Source of the DNA: Dryococelus australis
Lineage: Eukaryota; Arthropoda; Insecta; Phasmatodea; Phasmatidae
DNA length: 64,000 nt
Assembly (NCBI GenBank): GCA_029891345.1
Contig: CM057000.1
Location: 130,851,663-130,915,662, forward strand
Reading direction: 5' to 3'
Position 1 is the stretch's first letter; each line of letters opens with the position of its first letter. The notes beneath the pieces were generated by a model. The model saw only the letters and a program-made list of their open reading frames with translations. It ran no database searches and was not told where the DNA came from. Positions 1 through 11,715 of the stretch are shown piece by piece. The translations under genes and the position numbers were made by a program.

Positions 1-2950
1 CCATGCATGTAAACAGGGAAAGCACCCCAGCGTGACACTGCCCTGTAATCAGTTTAACATTACTTGAATGTCCTTCGTGATGCTGACATCACATTGGTTG
101 ATGTACAGTTCATCCTTTGCCAAACGCACCACTCTCAGATCTGCCGTACGTTACCAAGTAGCATTGACGCTTAGAGTCAGGGGTTCAACTCACCAAGTGG
201 ACGTCAACAAGCCTTCTTTACCACAGCCCCAACATGGTCGATACCATGCCTAGCCGGCATTTTAACCAACATATCTTGTGGATGACGAGCTTGTGACTCG
301 GTTCCGACCTTAGTTAGCTTTTGCGTTAATGTGTGTAGAATTTGTGCAGTGTTGGTTTCTATCATACTATTTTATAGTTAGTGCGACAAAGGTGGTAGGG
401 CTCTAACAACTCTGGTACTGTAGCAGGAGTCATAATCTTTGTTTGTAGTTTATGAATGTGATCAGCTAGTAATGGCATTAGAGCGGAAATCAAACGAGCT
501 ATAGCTGGGATAAATATTTATGTTTACGGGAGAAACGAGAAGACTTCTGCAGCACATGCAGCATTTCACAATCAGAACTTTGACTCTTTTTACAAAATAT
601 TAGAATGGTGAGCACCTTACCACCTTCAAATAATGGTGTAGAACTGCGATGCTGGGAACAGGCCCACTCTGCATACCACAGAACACCGAGGGTAAAATTA
701 ACCGAAAAGCTCCCATTCACCAAACCTACCCTTCCAACGTGGGGGATTCACGACCCATATTCGAGCAGGACACTAGTGTACAATGTGGGTCTAGTTGGCT
801 TGTGTGTGGGGACGAAATCAAGAGAGACTGGCACTGATAGGGGTCTATGTTTTACCTGCTGTTCGCGAGGCAGCTGCCCCTTACTCCTCTGCACCGGCTG
901 GCTCTGGTTACGGTGGAAGAGTGCTTACGCTGCTCGTAGATCCTTGGGGTATGTATGGAGGTGTTGAAAGTCAGAAAGGAGGGTGGGATCAAGTCGCAGG
1001 ATGTTAATATCAAAAAGAATTATCAATAAATGCTCCAGCAGGATCCTAGATGCAGCTCTAGTAGGAGGTGTAAAAGAGAGGGTTACTTTCATTTACAACA
1101 GGAGTGGCCGTATTATAAATTTCCTCCTCAAGGAGGTGTAAAAGAGAGGGTTACTTTCATTTACAACAGGAGTGGCCGTATTATAAATTTCCTCCTCAAG
1201 GATTCTTGGAGCTTGTTTCAGGCATTGTTTTTGCCCACTACGATGTGAATACTGCATAAGGCTGAATTAATAAACTGATAAAGAAAGAAAATATAAGGCG
1301 AAGCCAGGTAAGGTAGCGGTTGTATAGTGTACTGCTAAGAACACCGCTCTATCCAGTGTGATCAACCGTATAGTTTCAATCTAGCTGTTCTCCAGTCAAG
1401 GTGGAACTAAAGGGCCAGGATCACCGTGTAGTCAGTCATGGTACCCAGGTGATTTTCAGTACCTAGTGAAGGGCGTCCCAGAAGATCAGCCACTCCAGTA
1501 CACTTTGCATTTTGGCAGGACTCTTGTTTGCCGCCAAGTTGTCTGTGTACTTGCCATCCTGCATATTTCACGTAACCGGCTATTCAACACACAACTCAAC
1601 TCCAAGCAGAACTCGCTTAGGGGGGACAAGGTTTTAATTACAATTATGAAAATAAACATTAGTATTGATTGGAATATCAATACATTTAATCTCTCATGTT
1701 AACGCATTTGGGGTCGAAGTGGTTTGGCTTTGCGTTAGGTCAGTCGCACTCTGGCAATAACAAGTTATTTACCGTGGGATGGTTTTCTGCTAGATGTTAG
1801 CACTGGTCATGCATCCTGTGGTAGCAGCAGTCCAACGTGGATAGAGGATACGGACTAGCGTGCCTTTGGTTTTCTGTACACTGCTACCCCAGCCCGCCGA
1901 GAACATCAGTCCTTGAAGCAGCAGCCGTAACACCACTAGTAAAGCACTCCGACTAGTAGCCAAGGTTTCCATCGACTTTGTGCCCAGTCACCAACTGATA
2001 CAGTCACATTACACACAGGACGGGCTCCTGTACACAGGTCAAGTCTGACCAAACTGCCTGTAATAATTGCCCTGACCCAAATAGCATCACTTGTCAATCT
2101 AAAACCTGTAGAAATGTCGTGGTGAATATTGTCTGCTTTTTATGAGATTTTTTAAAAGTATGAAATATGTTTGTGTACTTAGTTTTTCTTGTAATTTTTT
2201 GAATTTCAATGCCTCATTTTTCTGTCTAAAATGTGTCTTATTGGCACTAAAGAAATCTGTGTTGTACTTTGTCTCTAGTTATGACACTATTTCAAAATTT
2301 GGAAATAATTTTACAAGTATTTAAATTTTTCACCATTTAATAAAACCAATTAAGTATAACAATTTAAATTTATTCTTGGACTACTGAACTAGTTTTTGAG
2401 AATATTTTTCAGGGTGATTCTAAACATGATTTATTCATTGACTTCCAAGGTTACCTGGCTTTATATCGGTCTTACAAACCTCTGTACCTCTTTATACCTC
2501 TGTGCTATCTCCTATAGTTCCTCATTTAAACCTCACACGCCTACTTGTGCCCACACCATTTTAATTCACATTAAATAACCTTTAACCACTTATATTTCCT
2601 ATAAACTTCATCCCCCACCCCACCCCCCTCATTCCTGGTATTTTCTGAATAAGCACCCCATAAATTTTCCACAATACATTAAAAGTAGCCAATATGGCTT
2701 ATAATTTTTCCTTTTGAATAATATGTCACCAGTGGGGTATTACCACTGGTATTTTATGATAGAGGATCTTCCATTTGCATCCTTTTGGAGAAAATAAAAT
2801 AAAATAAATTCCTAACAAAAGTACCGGAAAATCCTTAGCCATTAGGCAAGTGAAAATAAGTTTCATTTTAAAGTCTTCAATAATTTTTGGTGTTTGTAGC
2901 ACTTCCCGAGTTCCTAGTAGTTTTCTTGCTTATACATAAATAATGATTTG
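1..2950. other. Upstream flank, no gene recognised
   Basis: Only short ORFs are present and none resembles a known domain. The first 2 kb has mixed composition and several CAGG/CCTG-rich stretches that may be old transposon sequence. From 2100 to 2950 it is AT-rich and featureless. The only clear structure is the 68-bp tandem duplication annotated separately. Confidence 0.5.
1063..1198. repeat. Perfect 68-bp tandem duplication
   Basis: Two identical 68-bp units sit head to tail (1063-1130 and 1131-1198). Each begins AGGAGG and ends CCTCCTCA, so unit ends are weak inverted repeats. Exact identity implies a recent duplication or conversion. Confidence 0.95.
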
Positions 2951-2960
2951 TATATAAAGG
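2951..2960 (+). promoter_or_regulatory. Candidate TATA box of the GMC gene
   Basis: TATATAAAGG lies about 190 bp upstream of the proposed start codon. The sequence between becomes GC-richer from about 3030 onward, as a 5' UTR might. There is no transcript evidence, and TATA-like strings are common in this AT-rich DNA, so this is only a candidate. Confidence 0.25.
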
Positions 2961-3151
2961 AAGGGCATAATCTGAAATGTAAGATGAAACATGGAGGTAG
3001 GTGTAGTTGATGCACAAAACATGAGAACATGTTTCCTGGTCGGTGTGAGCGGCGATGTGAGGATGCTTGATCCAGTTAGCAGCGTCGAGGGGAAGCCATA
3101 CCAGCAGTCGGCTCTCTTCATGTAACACAGTTTGCTGCTGCCGTGATAGTC

Positions 3152-3182
3152 ATGGGGACCATTGCCCTTATTAAGAAAGCAG
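3152..3182 (+). CDS. GMC oxidoreductase exon 1 (start codon, residues 1-10)
   Basis: This short first coding exon encodes MGTIALIKKA plus the first base of a glycine codon. The ATG has G at -3 and G at +4. It is the first ATG in its frame after an upstream in-frame TAG near 3090. The exon ends at a strong donor (GCAG/GTAAGA) in phase 1. The next exon needs phase 1, and joining gives MGTIALIKKAGLIGLVYTS, a short N-terminus running straight into a membrane helix. The link across a 19-kb intron is inference from phase, donor quality and protein logic; no ORF finder would report it. Confidence 0.6.
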
Positions 3183-5324
3183 GTAAGATACAATGAAACC
3201 TCTTTATTACATACGTCAAGTGACATGAATTTTAGTTAAGCATCCAAATTAACACTAAATTCCTATTCCACTACAATGGGTAAGCAGGCCACTTTGTATT
3301 AAAGATGGTTTTATTAACAATGTTTCACTGCGCCACTTTTAAATTTGTGCTGTGTCTGGTATTTTTTGCTGTCAATGTATTAGTACTGGATAGTGACTTT
3401 ATGCACAGAATATTTATTTACTCTTTCATCATTGCAACAACCTCTTCGAAGAATAGTCCACACTTGGTTAAATGCATTGCAGGTTGTTTTCATAATTGTT
3501 TGTTGCACAGTATCTATGAGTGAAAATTTGCAGTATTCAGTGGTACAGCTAGAAATTTGTCAAGAGGAAAAAGGGAGGTGGGGGTGTTACACCAGCATCA
3601 AATGGTGTGTTAATTAGGACAAATTATAGGATAAACTTAATTATAATAAAATGCATCAGAGTAGTAAACAGCAATTGAATAACTTTATCACAATGAAAGG
3701 AGTATTAATAACTTTAATACTAGTTGTTGAGAATGTAATGGACAAAGGAAGGCGTTACAACCACCAAAAACCCCCTCACTGACTATGCCATGAGTAGTAT
3801 TTTAGTTTTCTCCTGTTAAAAAATGTGTATATATGTAGTCCATTCACAATTATTTGGATGTTTTGAAACAAACCTTTGAAAAATCACCCATGTAAACCTG
3901 TTTTATTTTTTAATGACTTGTATACCATGATGCCATCGGGTGAGAGACAAGACAAACGATGACACAAATTACTGACTGATGATATAACCGCCAGCAGTGC
4001 TTCCCAATCACCGCACTGAGACTCAGGGATGCTGTGGGTTTTGTGTGTCCATCTCACCCGAGTGTACTTACGATACACATTTGCAATACTAAACATTTTT
4101 AACACTTGAAAAACACAGGTAGCAAGGAGACTGTCACTACAAAATAAAAGAATGAGTCACTGTGAGACTTGTTTTATTTATACCGTGCGTACAAATCACG
4201 TGCCATGAAATTTAATGATACAACTTGGTCATGTCTAGCTAACTCCGCTTGGGTGCTCCCCAGTCCGCAATTACTCTAGCGCATACCTAGATGAATGATC
4301 TCACTGTGGTGTATGAAAACACAATCTTCACAAGGGAAGAGAGTCGACAGCCGCTAGGGTGGACTGACGATTTTTCCCTGAAGACAGGACCCGGTGAATT
4401 ACACAGTGAATCAACTGATCATACGTAAGCACGTGTGATTACTTGGCATCACTAATGCAAACTCGGGGCTCTCCCTCCAGCTCGTAGGTAGTGTGGTGAC
4501 GGCCTGTACACATAGCCGGCTAGAACGGAAGTAATATCACGTACGCAAATACAAAATTACATAAATACCCTTAGAAAATGGTGGGGCACGAGATGAGTAT
4601 TCACAATAAACACTAAACACGCACTTAGATAGCACAGATGCCACTGGATAAAGTTTGTAGCGGACCACATGGTGAAGGTGGAATTGCAATATTTCTTCAT
4701 GAAAACAGCAAATTGAACTCTCGACAAATTGTTATTCTTGTTGGGACAATTATCCTCTTTATGATGAAAGCAGTTACAGGCTTGTAGCAGGCCTGATGGC
4801 GGCAAAAGCAACCATTGAAGTGACAGCATGATCGAACACAAAAGAATCAATTTACGTGAAAATTACACGGAACCCTGAATGACAATACATAGAACCCTGA
4901 AATAAATTATTGCACACATGATATTACACAAATAAGCTCTCAAAGAGTAAGGATATAGACTTGGCAGTGGTTGCATGTGATATGGCCGTAAAATACCCAA
5001 ACATGAAAAATGCCCTTAAATACATACATGAAAACAGAGCCCTTGAAATTGCTTGCAGCAATAATACAGAAATTATGATGGAACACCCTTAGCAGAAGCG
5101 GGTGGCGCCTGATTAAAGTTTTACGGGTCGCACGACTTCTCCGACATCTTTCTCCTCCTTCTCGATTAAGTTGAAAAATGCCACAAGGCGAAATAAATTA
5201 GTTAATCGGAAGCATAATGCTGAGGAAATGTCTGGCAAAACGTACGTACGCAAAGGTTAACCGTTATACTAATAGTGTTATTTGTTATTGAAATATACAT
5301 CAGTGCTCAAAAGTTGTAGTGCTT
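3183..5324 (+). other. First part of intron 1, no gene recognised
   Basis: AT-rich intronic sequence. I see no coding exon, RNA gene or clear repeat here. It lies between exon 1 and the palindrome. Confidence 0.5.
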
Positions 5325-6348
5325 ACATGACAGCGTCTTACCTCGCCAGCTCTCCTCGACAGACTGCCCAGAGGCAAAAGTCGCACGGACCCACCATGGC
5401 CGCCTACAGGGTTCACACAAGCGGAAGTGCTATGCACGCCAAGTAAAACTTTTATATATTGAAAATATAAGTGGCACAATTAATTTCAATATTATTTTAC
5501 ATTTTAGAATTCTCTTGTTAATTTTCTCTATTATTTTATTGTCTCTTTATGATGGCGTTCACGCCTGCATATTACTGTTCTTAATCTCTGTGTAGTGCAC
5601 ACTTTGAATTCATAACCAAACATTTTCAAATTGACAACAAACACTTTAAAACATTTCAAACCCTGAAAATAAAATAAGACATATTTTACACTGCAAAAAT
5701 AATATTCCGTTAGGAAAGTTCAGATTTGAGCCTCTGCGCACGTGCATGTACACGTGACACATGCATGGTGGGCACCCTCATGGGCTCTAGCGCCGTTGAC
5801 TGTTAGCTGGCGTCAACCATAATATATAACACTGTGATTAACTTTAAAGTATTGTATTCTTTGATGCCGGCTAACAGCCAGTGGGGCTAGAGCCCATGAC
5901 CGCGTTCACCACGCACATGTCACGTGTCCCCCACTTGTGCAGAGAGGCGAATAATTTTGAACTTTCGTATAAATGTTATTTTCAGTGTAAAATGTGTTCT
6001 ATTGTATTTGCAGTGTTTAATATGTTTTAAAATGTGTTCAAGTGTTTGTTATTATTTGGTTATAAAATTCAAAGTGCCCGCGTCACCCAGATTAAGAACA
6101 CTTAATATTTCGGCATGAACGCAGTCATAAAACGACAGTAAAATAATATTGAAAATCATAAGAAAATTATAGAAATGTAAAACAATGCTTAATTTAATTT
6201 GTGCCATTTTGTTTTCAATAATCAAATATTTTACTTGGCGTGCATAGCACTTCCACTAATGTGAATCCCGTAGGCGGCCATGGTAGGTCCACCGTGCGAC
6301 TTTTGCCTCTGGGCAGTCTGTCGAGGAGAGTTGGCGAGGTAAGTCATG
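5325..6348. repeat. 1-kb foldback palindrome
   Basis: Two arms of about 500 bp are imperfect reverse complements meeting near 5836. Outer ends read TTACCTCGCC on the left and GGCGAGGTAA on the right, each with ACATGAC a few bases further out on its strand. Matched blocks include the CGACAGACTGCCCAGAGGC segment, the ACCATGGCCGCCTAC segment and ATGGGCTCTAG near the centre. Arm divergence is roughly 15-25 percent by eye with indels. It is probably a foldback-type DNA element; no transposase is present. Confidence 0.88.
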
Positions 6349-6974
6349 TTGGACTGGTTGTTCCTTCATTTTAATATTTATTCAAACTGAGGCTGGCTGT
6401 CATTTTAACAACATAACCCTATACATATCAATAACAAAAGGTTAAATACTATAGTTCTTTTCCCTGCAGTAGTAACAGGGTTGAACACAATAGCAGCAAA
6501 ATATTAATGTGTAAAATAATAACCGTAAGAACAATCGTAAATACAGACATTGTTAAAAAGTCATAAAGCTGACCTAAATATGGTTATCCGCATAAATAGT
6601 AAACATTCATACGATATGGTTTTTCAAATATGACAAAATTCTTTAACACCTAAAATCAGTAAATGAAGCAGTTGACAGTTAAAATGTAGAAGTCACATGG
6701 CAGTGTTTATGGTTACATGTAGTGGAAGGATACATAATCGGTAACCAAAAGTAGAACTTTAGCAGGTCTTCAGAAAAGTGTGAAGTAACAGTGAATTGCC
6801 AATAGTGCATACGTAATACAGGTACACCCGGATAATGGAAAACTACTTTTAGGCTAGAGAGACGGTAATGAAGCTACCCAGAATTAGTGTAGATATGTTA
6901 AATCTGCACTTTTTCATAGAACACAGTAATTAATTGTCTGGTTATAGTTTAGGCCAGATTACATTATTCATTGG

Positions 6975-7023
6975 TAAATTAACCAATTTTACTCAGCCTT
7001 GCTGAGTAAAATTGGTTAATTTA
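6975..7023. repeat. Perfect 23-bp stem hairpin
   Basis: TAAATTAACCAATTTTACT continues to CAGC, followed by loop CTT and the exact reverse complement. All 23 pairs are perfect. It could extrude a cruciform or be a short inverted insertion. The stem is shorter than a typical microRNA precursor. Confidence 0.9.
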
Positions 7024-7781
7024 TATTTTTACATCTTATATTATAGGATGACAGGTTGATTCTGTTGAGCAAAATGGAAGTCCATGTGATTGTTTATAGC
7101 GATTTTAACTCTCTGAAAAATAATCTTCATTCCATGTATCGAACCAGTATTTTGTAATAACATTTCTTTAAATTTCTATCTGTTTGTGATGAGCAATTTG
7201 ACTAGTTTTTTTTTTTAATTTAAATGTAACAATAATTTATAGCAAAACACTAATGACTAGATTAAATGGAAATGGAGGGCTTCGATTTCTAAAAATCTTG
7301 TAAGTGTAATATCAGCGGGAAGGTAACCTTCAAGTAAAACATAAAAGGATGATTCACTAGGAGTTACTGCCACTCACAGGGCTTATTCCTTCCATCATTT
7401 GGAGCAAAATATATAGTATAAATGTGGGTCCTATTCCCAGTATTTACAGAGTAATTTGTCAAATAGGAAATGCCTATATTATTGCATATCAGGACAGATG
7501 AAGTATATTGTTGCAAAGACAAATTTTAGATCACCCTAAACTTTAGTTGGTTTTTTTTTTGTTAAGATCGACCCTAGACTTGGTTCAGTTGTTTGTTGTC
7601 AGTTTGGTTGGGTGTTATCCCTCTTTTTTGTTCAGATGCCAGTCTTTTTTTTTTTATGTTTTAGTAGATGATGTAATAATTTTATTTTTTCTTTCACATT
7701 TTGGTTACAATTTTGGAAAGTCGTTCCGCTATTGTTTTAGTGTTTATGCGCTTAGCACCTTTTCGCCCGTAACATAGCAGT
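7024..7781 (+). other. Intron 1 sequence, nothing recognised
   Basis: AT-rich with T-runs. No coding or RNA feature seen. Confidence 0.5.
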
Positions 7782-8055
<274 letters not shown>

Positions 8056-9844
8056 ACAGGTCTTTCTTTTTAATTTTTTGTGTGAGGGCTTAAGGTCATA
8101 TAATTTATTTTGTTCGGGTGGTTTTAAATAGTTTTGATTAAAGGTTCAGATATTAGGTTGTCCACATTGTCTTCCTGGGAATACTTCTTAAATTGCCTGT
8201 ACAGAGTTCTAGAGTCGGTGCTGGACATGTTTGTCCAACTTGCATTTTCCTTGGTGCCGGCGGCAGCTGTGCATTTTTCCTCTAGCCGCTTCGTCGTTAA
8301 ACTGTACCATCATCGTTAGCAGTAACTGTTTTGTGTCGTCCTGTGTTGACTGCGGACGTTCTGCTTCAGCAGCTGTAAGTTTGTAGGAGCAGACAAAGCA
8401 CAGAGCGAGATGCCGCACGTGTGGGCGGACTGTTCCTATTGGTCGGTGTCGGGGTGGCGAGAGCGATGAGGCCAGATGCTGGTTGTTGTTGAAAGCCACC
8501 TGTCGAGAAGTCACGTTTTTTAAGAGTCATCGCTGAGACGTTGCTGTGGTCAGTCGGAGGGAGTTGTCAGTCGCAGTCAGGCAGTCAGTCAGTCAGTTGA
8601 CAAGGGGAGTCGATGTTTAGATGTCGAGACAGATCCAAATGAAGGCAGGCTGGAGGAGCCTGGATTGGCCGTACAACATGTAGGCCTTTAAAATGATAAG
8701 TACTCTTTGTTTTGTAGTTGTATTTTTTTTGTAGGGGCTCCAGTAGGCGGCATAAAGTTTTTTTTAGAATTGTGGTAGAAGTTAAAGTGTAGGAATTTCT
8801 TTGAAATTTATGGTAACTTTGGTCATTAGGATCTGATTTTTGTTTGTTTTGTTGAATATGTAACGCTTTAAGGTGACAAGGACGTAAGTTTAACTCAGTT
8901 GGGTTGTGTGATTAAAGCCTTATTGCCGTCAATGGGAATGAATTGGCCACGGTGTTTCATTTCGGTTAACAGAAGTCTTCCTCCTGTCGATAAATTTTTT
9001 GAACCGATAGTCACGAACATCAAGATGTAACACAGTATAAGAGATAAAACCTTTATGTTAGTAGAAAACAAATGTGATCAGTTGCTAACAGATAAAATTC
9101 AGACAGATATGAAATGTCTAACGTAGAATTTGCAGTTAAATTTGTATCAAATTCTTAAGTTGAAATTTTAATTATTGAGTTGTTTGAAGGTTGAAAATTT
9201 GAAAGAAAGCAGAATCCAAATTATTTTTATAGCCATATTTATTGACTTTTATTGTACTAATTTTTTTTTAATTATTATTTTTGAATTTTTTGTAAACAAC
9301 TTAAAAGACATTGTTATGATGTTCATTAATTTTGACTAATTCATTTTTTTTTTTTGGAAGAGAATGATTTTAATAAAGCTTATGACTTGACAACTATCTC
9401 ATTTAATTTGTAGAGTTTTAGAAGTTCCCCCTTTCTCTGGTAAATATGAGATTAATGTGCTTAGTCAGCTTTAAATAATTTTAATTTATAATGGAATTTT
9501 ATTTACTTAGTTTATGTTATTTAAATCTATTCCTATTGCCATTTTACTCTGCATCAGAGTCTCCTGACCCAAGTTCCTCACAATTATTTCCACCTCTCCT
9601 TGAATAGTGAGTATGTTAGCTAATCTGAGTTACAGCAGTCAGACTGTTGTAAAGTTATTCTAGTAAAGGGCATTTCAGTACGGCCCACTTAACAGCTCTG
9701 ATGGTGGAGTTGCCTCCCTTGTTACTTCAAAGGTTGGCCACCATAATTACAGACGTCTATTCTTTTTCAAGCCGCGATGTTTATTTAATAGTAATGCGTG
9801 ACAGACCCGGCTGATTGGCTGCCCTTGTCTATGGGTTTCTTACG
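8056..9844 (+). other. Intron 1 sequence, possible old repeat
   Basis: The segment 8200-8640 is GC-richer and ends in a short CAGT tandem run (8580-8598). The rest is AT-rich. I could not link it to a known element or a coding exon. Confidence 0.4.
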
Positions 9845-11708
9845 TGATGCTAGGTGAGTCGCGTCACTGAGTAGTTACTCGTCTCGGGGCACTGGTACCT
9901 GACCAGAGTACAATACTGGCCTAGTAGGCCATCGGTTTGGTACAAAGTTTGGCTCAGTGAGTTTCACCCTGCATGGTGCAGGCTTAGGTGGTGGTACAGT
10001 GGGATGGTGTGTGTGTCCTGCGGGTCGTTTTACTGCTTCCCATGGCTCGGGTGACACTCGACTGAGGGATAGGGTTTGCATGTGAGGTGTTGGGTGTTGG
10101 TTCTGGCGTGCTGGTGGACCCTTCGCCGAACAGTACTTCCTGCACTATAGGATGGTATCCTTCCGCAACACGGGTCGGTCGCTCAAGCAAATTTGACAGG
10201 CGTGACGGTGGGTACTGGTGTGGTGAGCCATTATTGCAAAGCAGCCTGTTCACACGGACTCAGTAGCTCGAACCCTTTGGGAAGGATGTGAAGTCCATGT
10301 GGATTCCTATAGATAGCCTTCACCTTCCTAACCTTTGTCTCAACACCACCTGTCTGGGTGTAAGGCATCAGGCTCTAATCCTAAGTTCGGATCTGCATGA
10401 GGTAGGCACTCCACGTGTCAAGAGTTCAAGTGTAGGTGCCAACTGCTACCGCCAACACTACACCTCAATCTTGACTTCCCCACCGGAGGTGAGGAAGACG
10501 CGAGCTGCAAAGTGTTGGTTGCAGGAACCGCACTGTGTTGTCCCAATGGGGTGGTCTCCCCTGCACCGGAGTGTAAACCCTCTCGGCCCCACGAAGTGAG
10601 CGGTGAGAGTAGTCCACCCCAGCCGGCAAGCCGATCCCACCAGGGTGACCTTATAATAGTGGTGAGATGAGTGTCCAGTAGTCGCTGGTCTCCCCAAACT
10701 CGAAGAATTTCCTCTCCTCTGCACCACTGAGGCAGGAGTGACTTCAAACTGGCAAGCCACCTTTCAAGGGACGTTATCCTAGTGTCGCGGCTCTACCGTT
10801 CACTGCGTGGGGCAAAGAATGGGTGGCCTTCCAAGGATGTTCCTGGTGTGTTGTAAGTGTAGGTTCGGAACGAGTAAACCCAGTCTCCTGCTGGCTCCGT
10901 CAGCGCCAATGATGCCAAGAGGAAGGAGGTTGGAGTGATACTCAAGAATCAGGTAAGATGAGTATTTATTTACAGAGAAGGAATAAACAAAGATGGTGGA
11001 AGTACTACCGCCTAATCCACACAGGCTAGCATTAACAGGGGAAAGCACCCTGTGGAAAGCTACGGGAGAAGGCAGTAGCTGGTGCGTATAGCTAAACAAT
11101 TCCTTGGAGCAAGCTCTACTCTCTGTCTGTAAGGGACCAAACGTGTCTCTGTGTACTGCTGGTGACGCAGCTGGTTCTTCCTTCAGTGTAGGTTGGAGAG
11201 AATCTTCAGCTCCAAGAGGAAGCTGTGAATACTGGAGAGGTATTGGCTTCGGCACCAATTGCTTGAGCGGTGAGAGGCCAGGAGAGGAGTCAGAAGACAT
11301 GATCGAGAAATGAAGTAGAACTGACCACCCAGAGGCTGGGACGCATCTCCTTTTATACGGCCACCCTTCCTTCACTGGCATTGAGCATCAGGAGAGGGGG
11401 TTAGCAGTTGCAAGCCCATTGCCTAGATCCTTGGTGCGAGCGGCGTAGTGAAGAGCAGTGGGATCTAGACATCTTGATTGTGGCAACATCCCACGGCATA
11501 CTGCTGTACTCGCCACGGGCCTCTTGCATGGTCTCAGAGGCTCATCGGGCAAAAATAATTATATATTATTGGAACGTCAGCCCTGGCCCAGTAGATACAC
11601 AACACTCTTGTAGGCTGCGGTGGCGGTAACTCAACTCTGTAAAGAACTGCTAGGGATATAGTTGCACTGATGAGTAGCAGTCGTTTATTAATATTAAGAA
11701 AGACTTCA
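9845..11708 (-). mobile_element. Solo LTR, giant-LTR family
   Basis: On the minus strand it begins TGAAGTC and ends in CA, and it is flanked by the 4-bp repeat TACG (9841-9844 and 11709-11712). A TATAAAAGG box lies at 11349-11357 (minus), and an AATAAA-type signal near 10960. Between and beyond them is a 193-codon minus-strand ORF (10800-11381) with no recognised domain. Size and layout match the other LTRs here, but similarity is low; I did not find the family hairpin in this copy. Confidence 0.6.
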
Positions 11709-11715
11709 TACGTCA

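Noticed and set aside
2877..3226. Minus-strand ORFs of 83 and 98 codons overlapping exon 1
   Set aside because: No recognised domain, two competing frames, and they lie antisense to the likely 5' UTR and exon 1.
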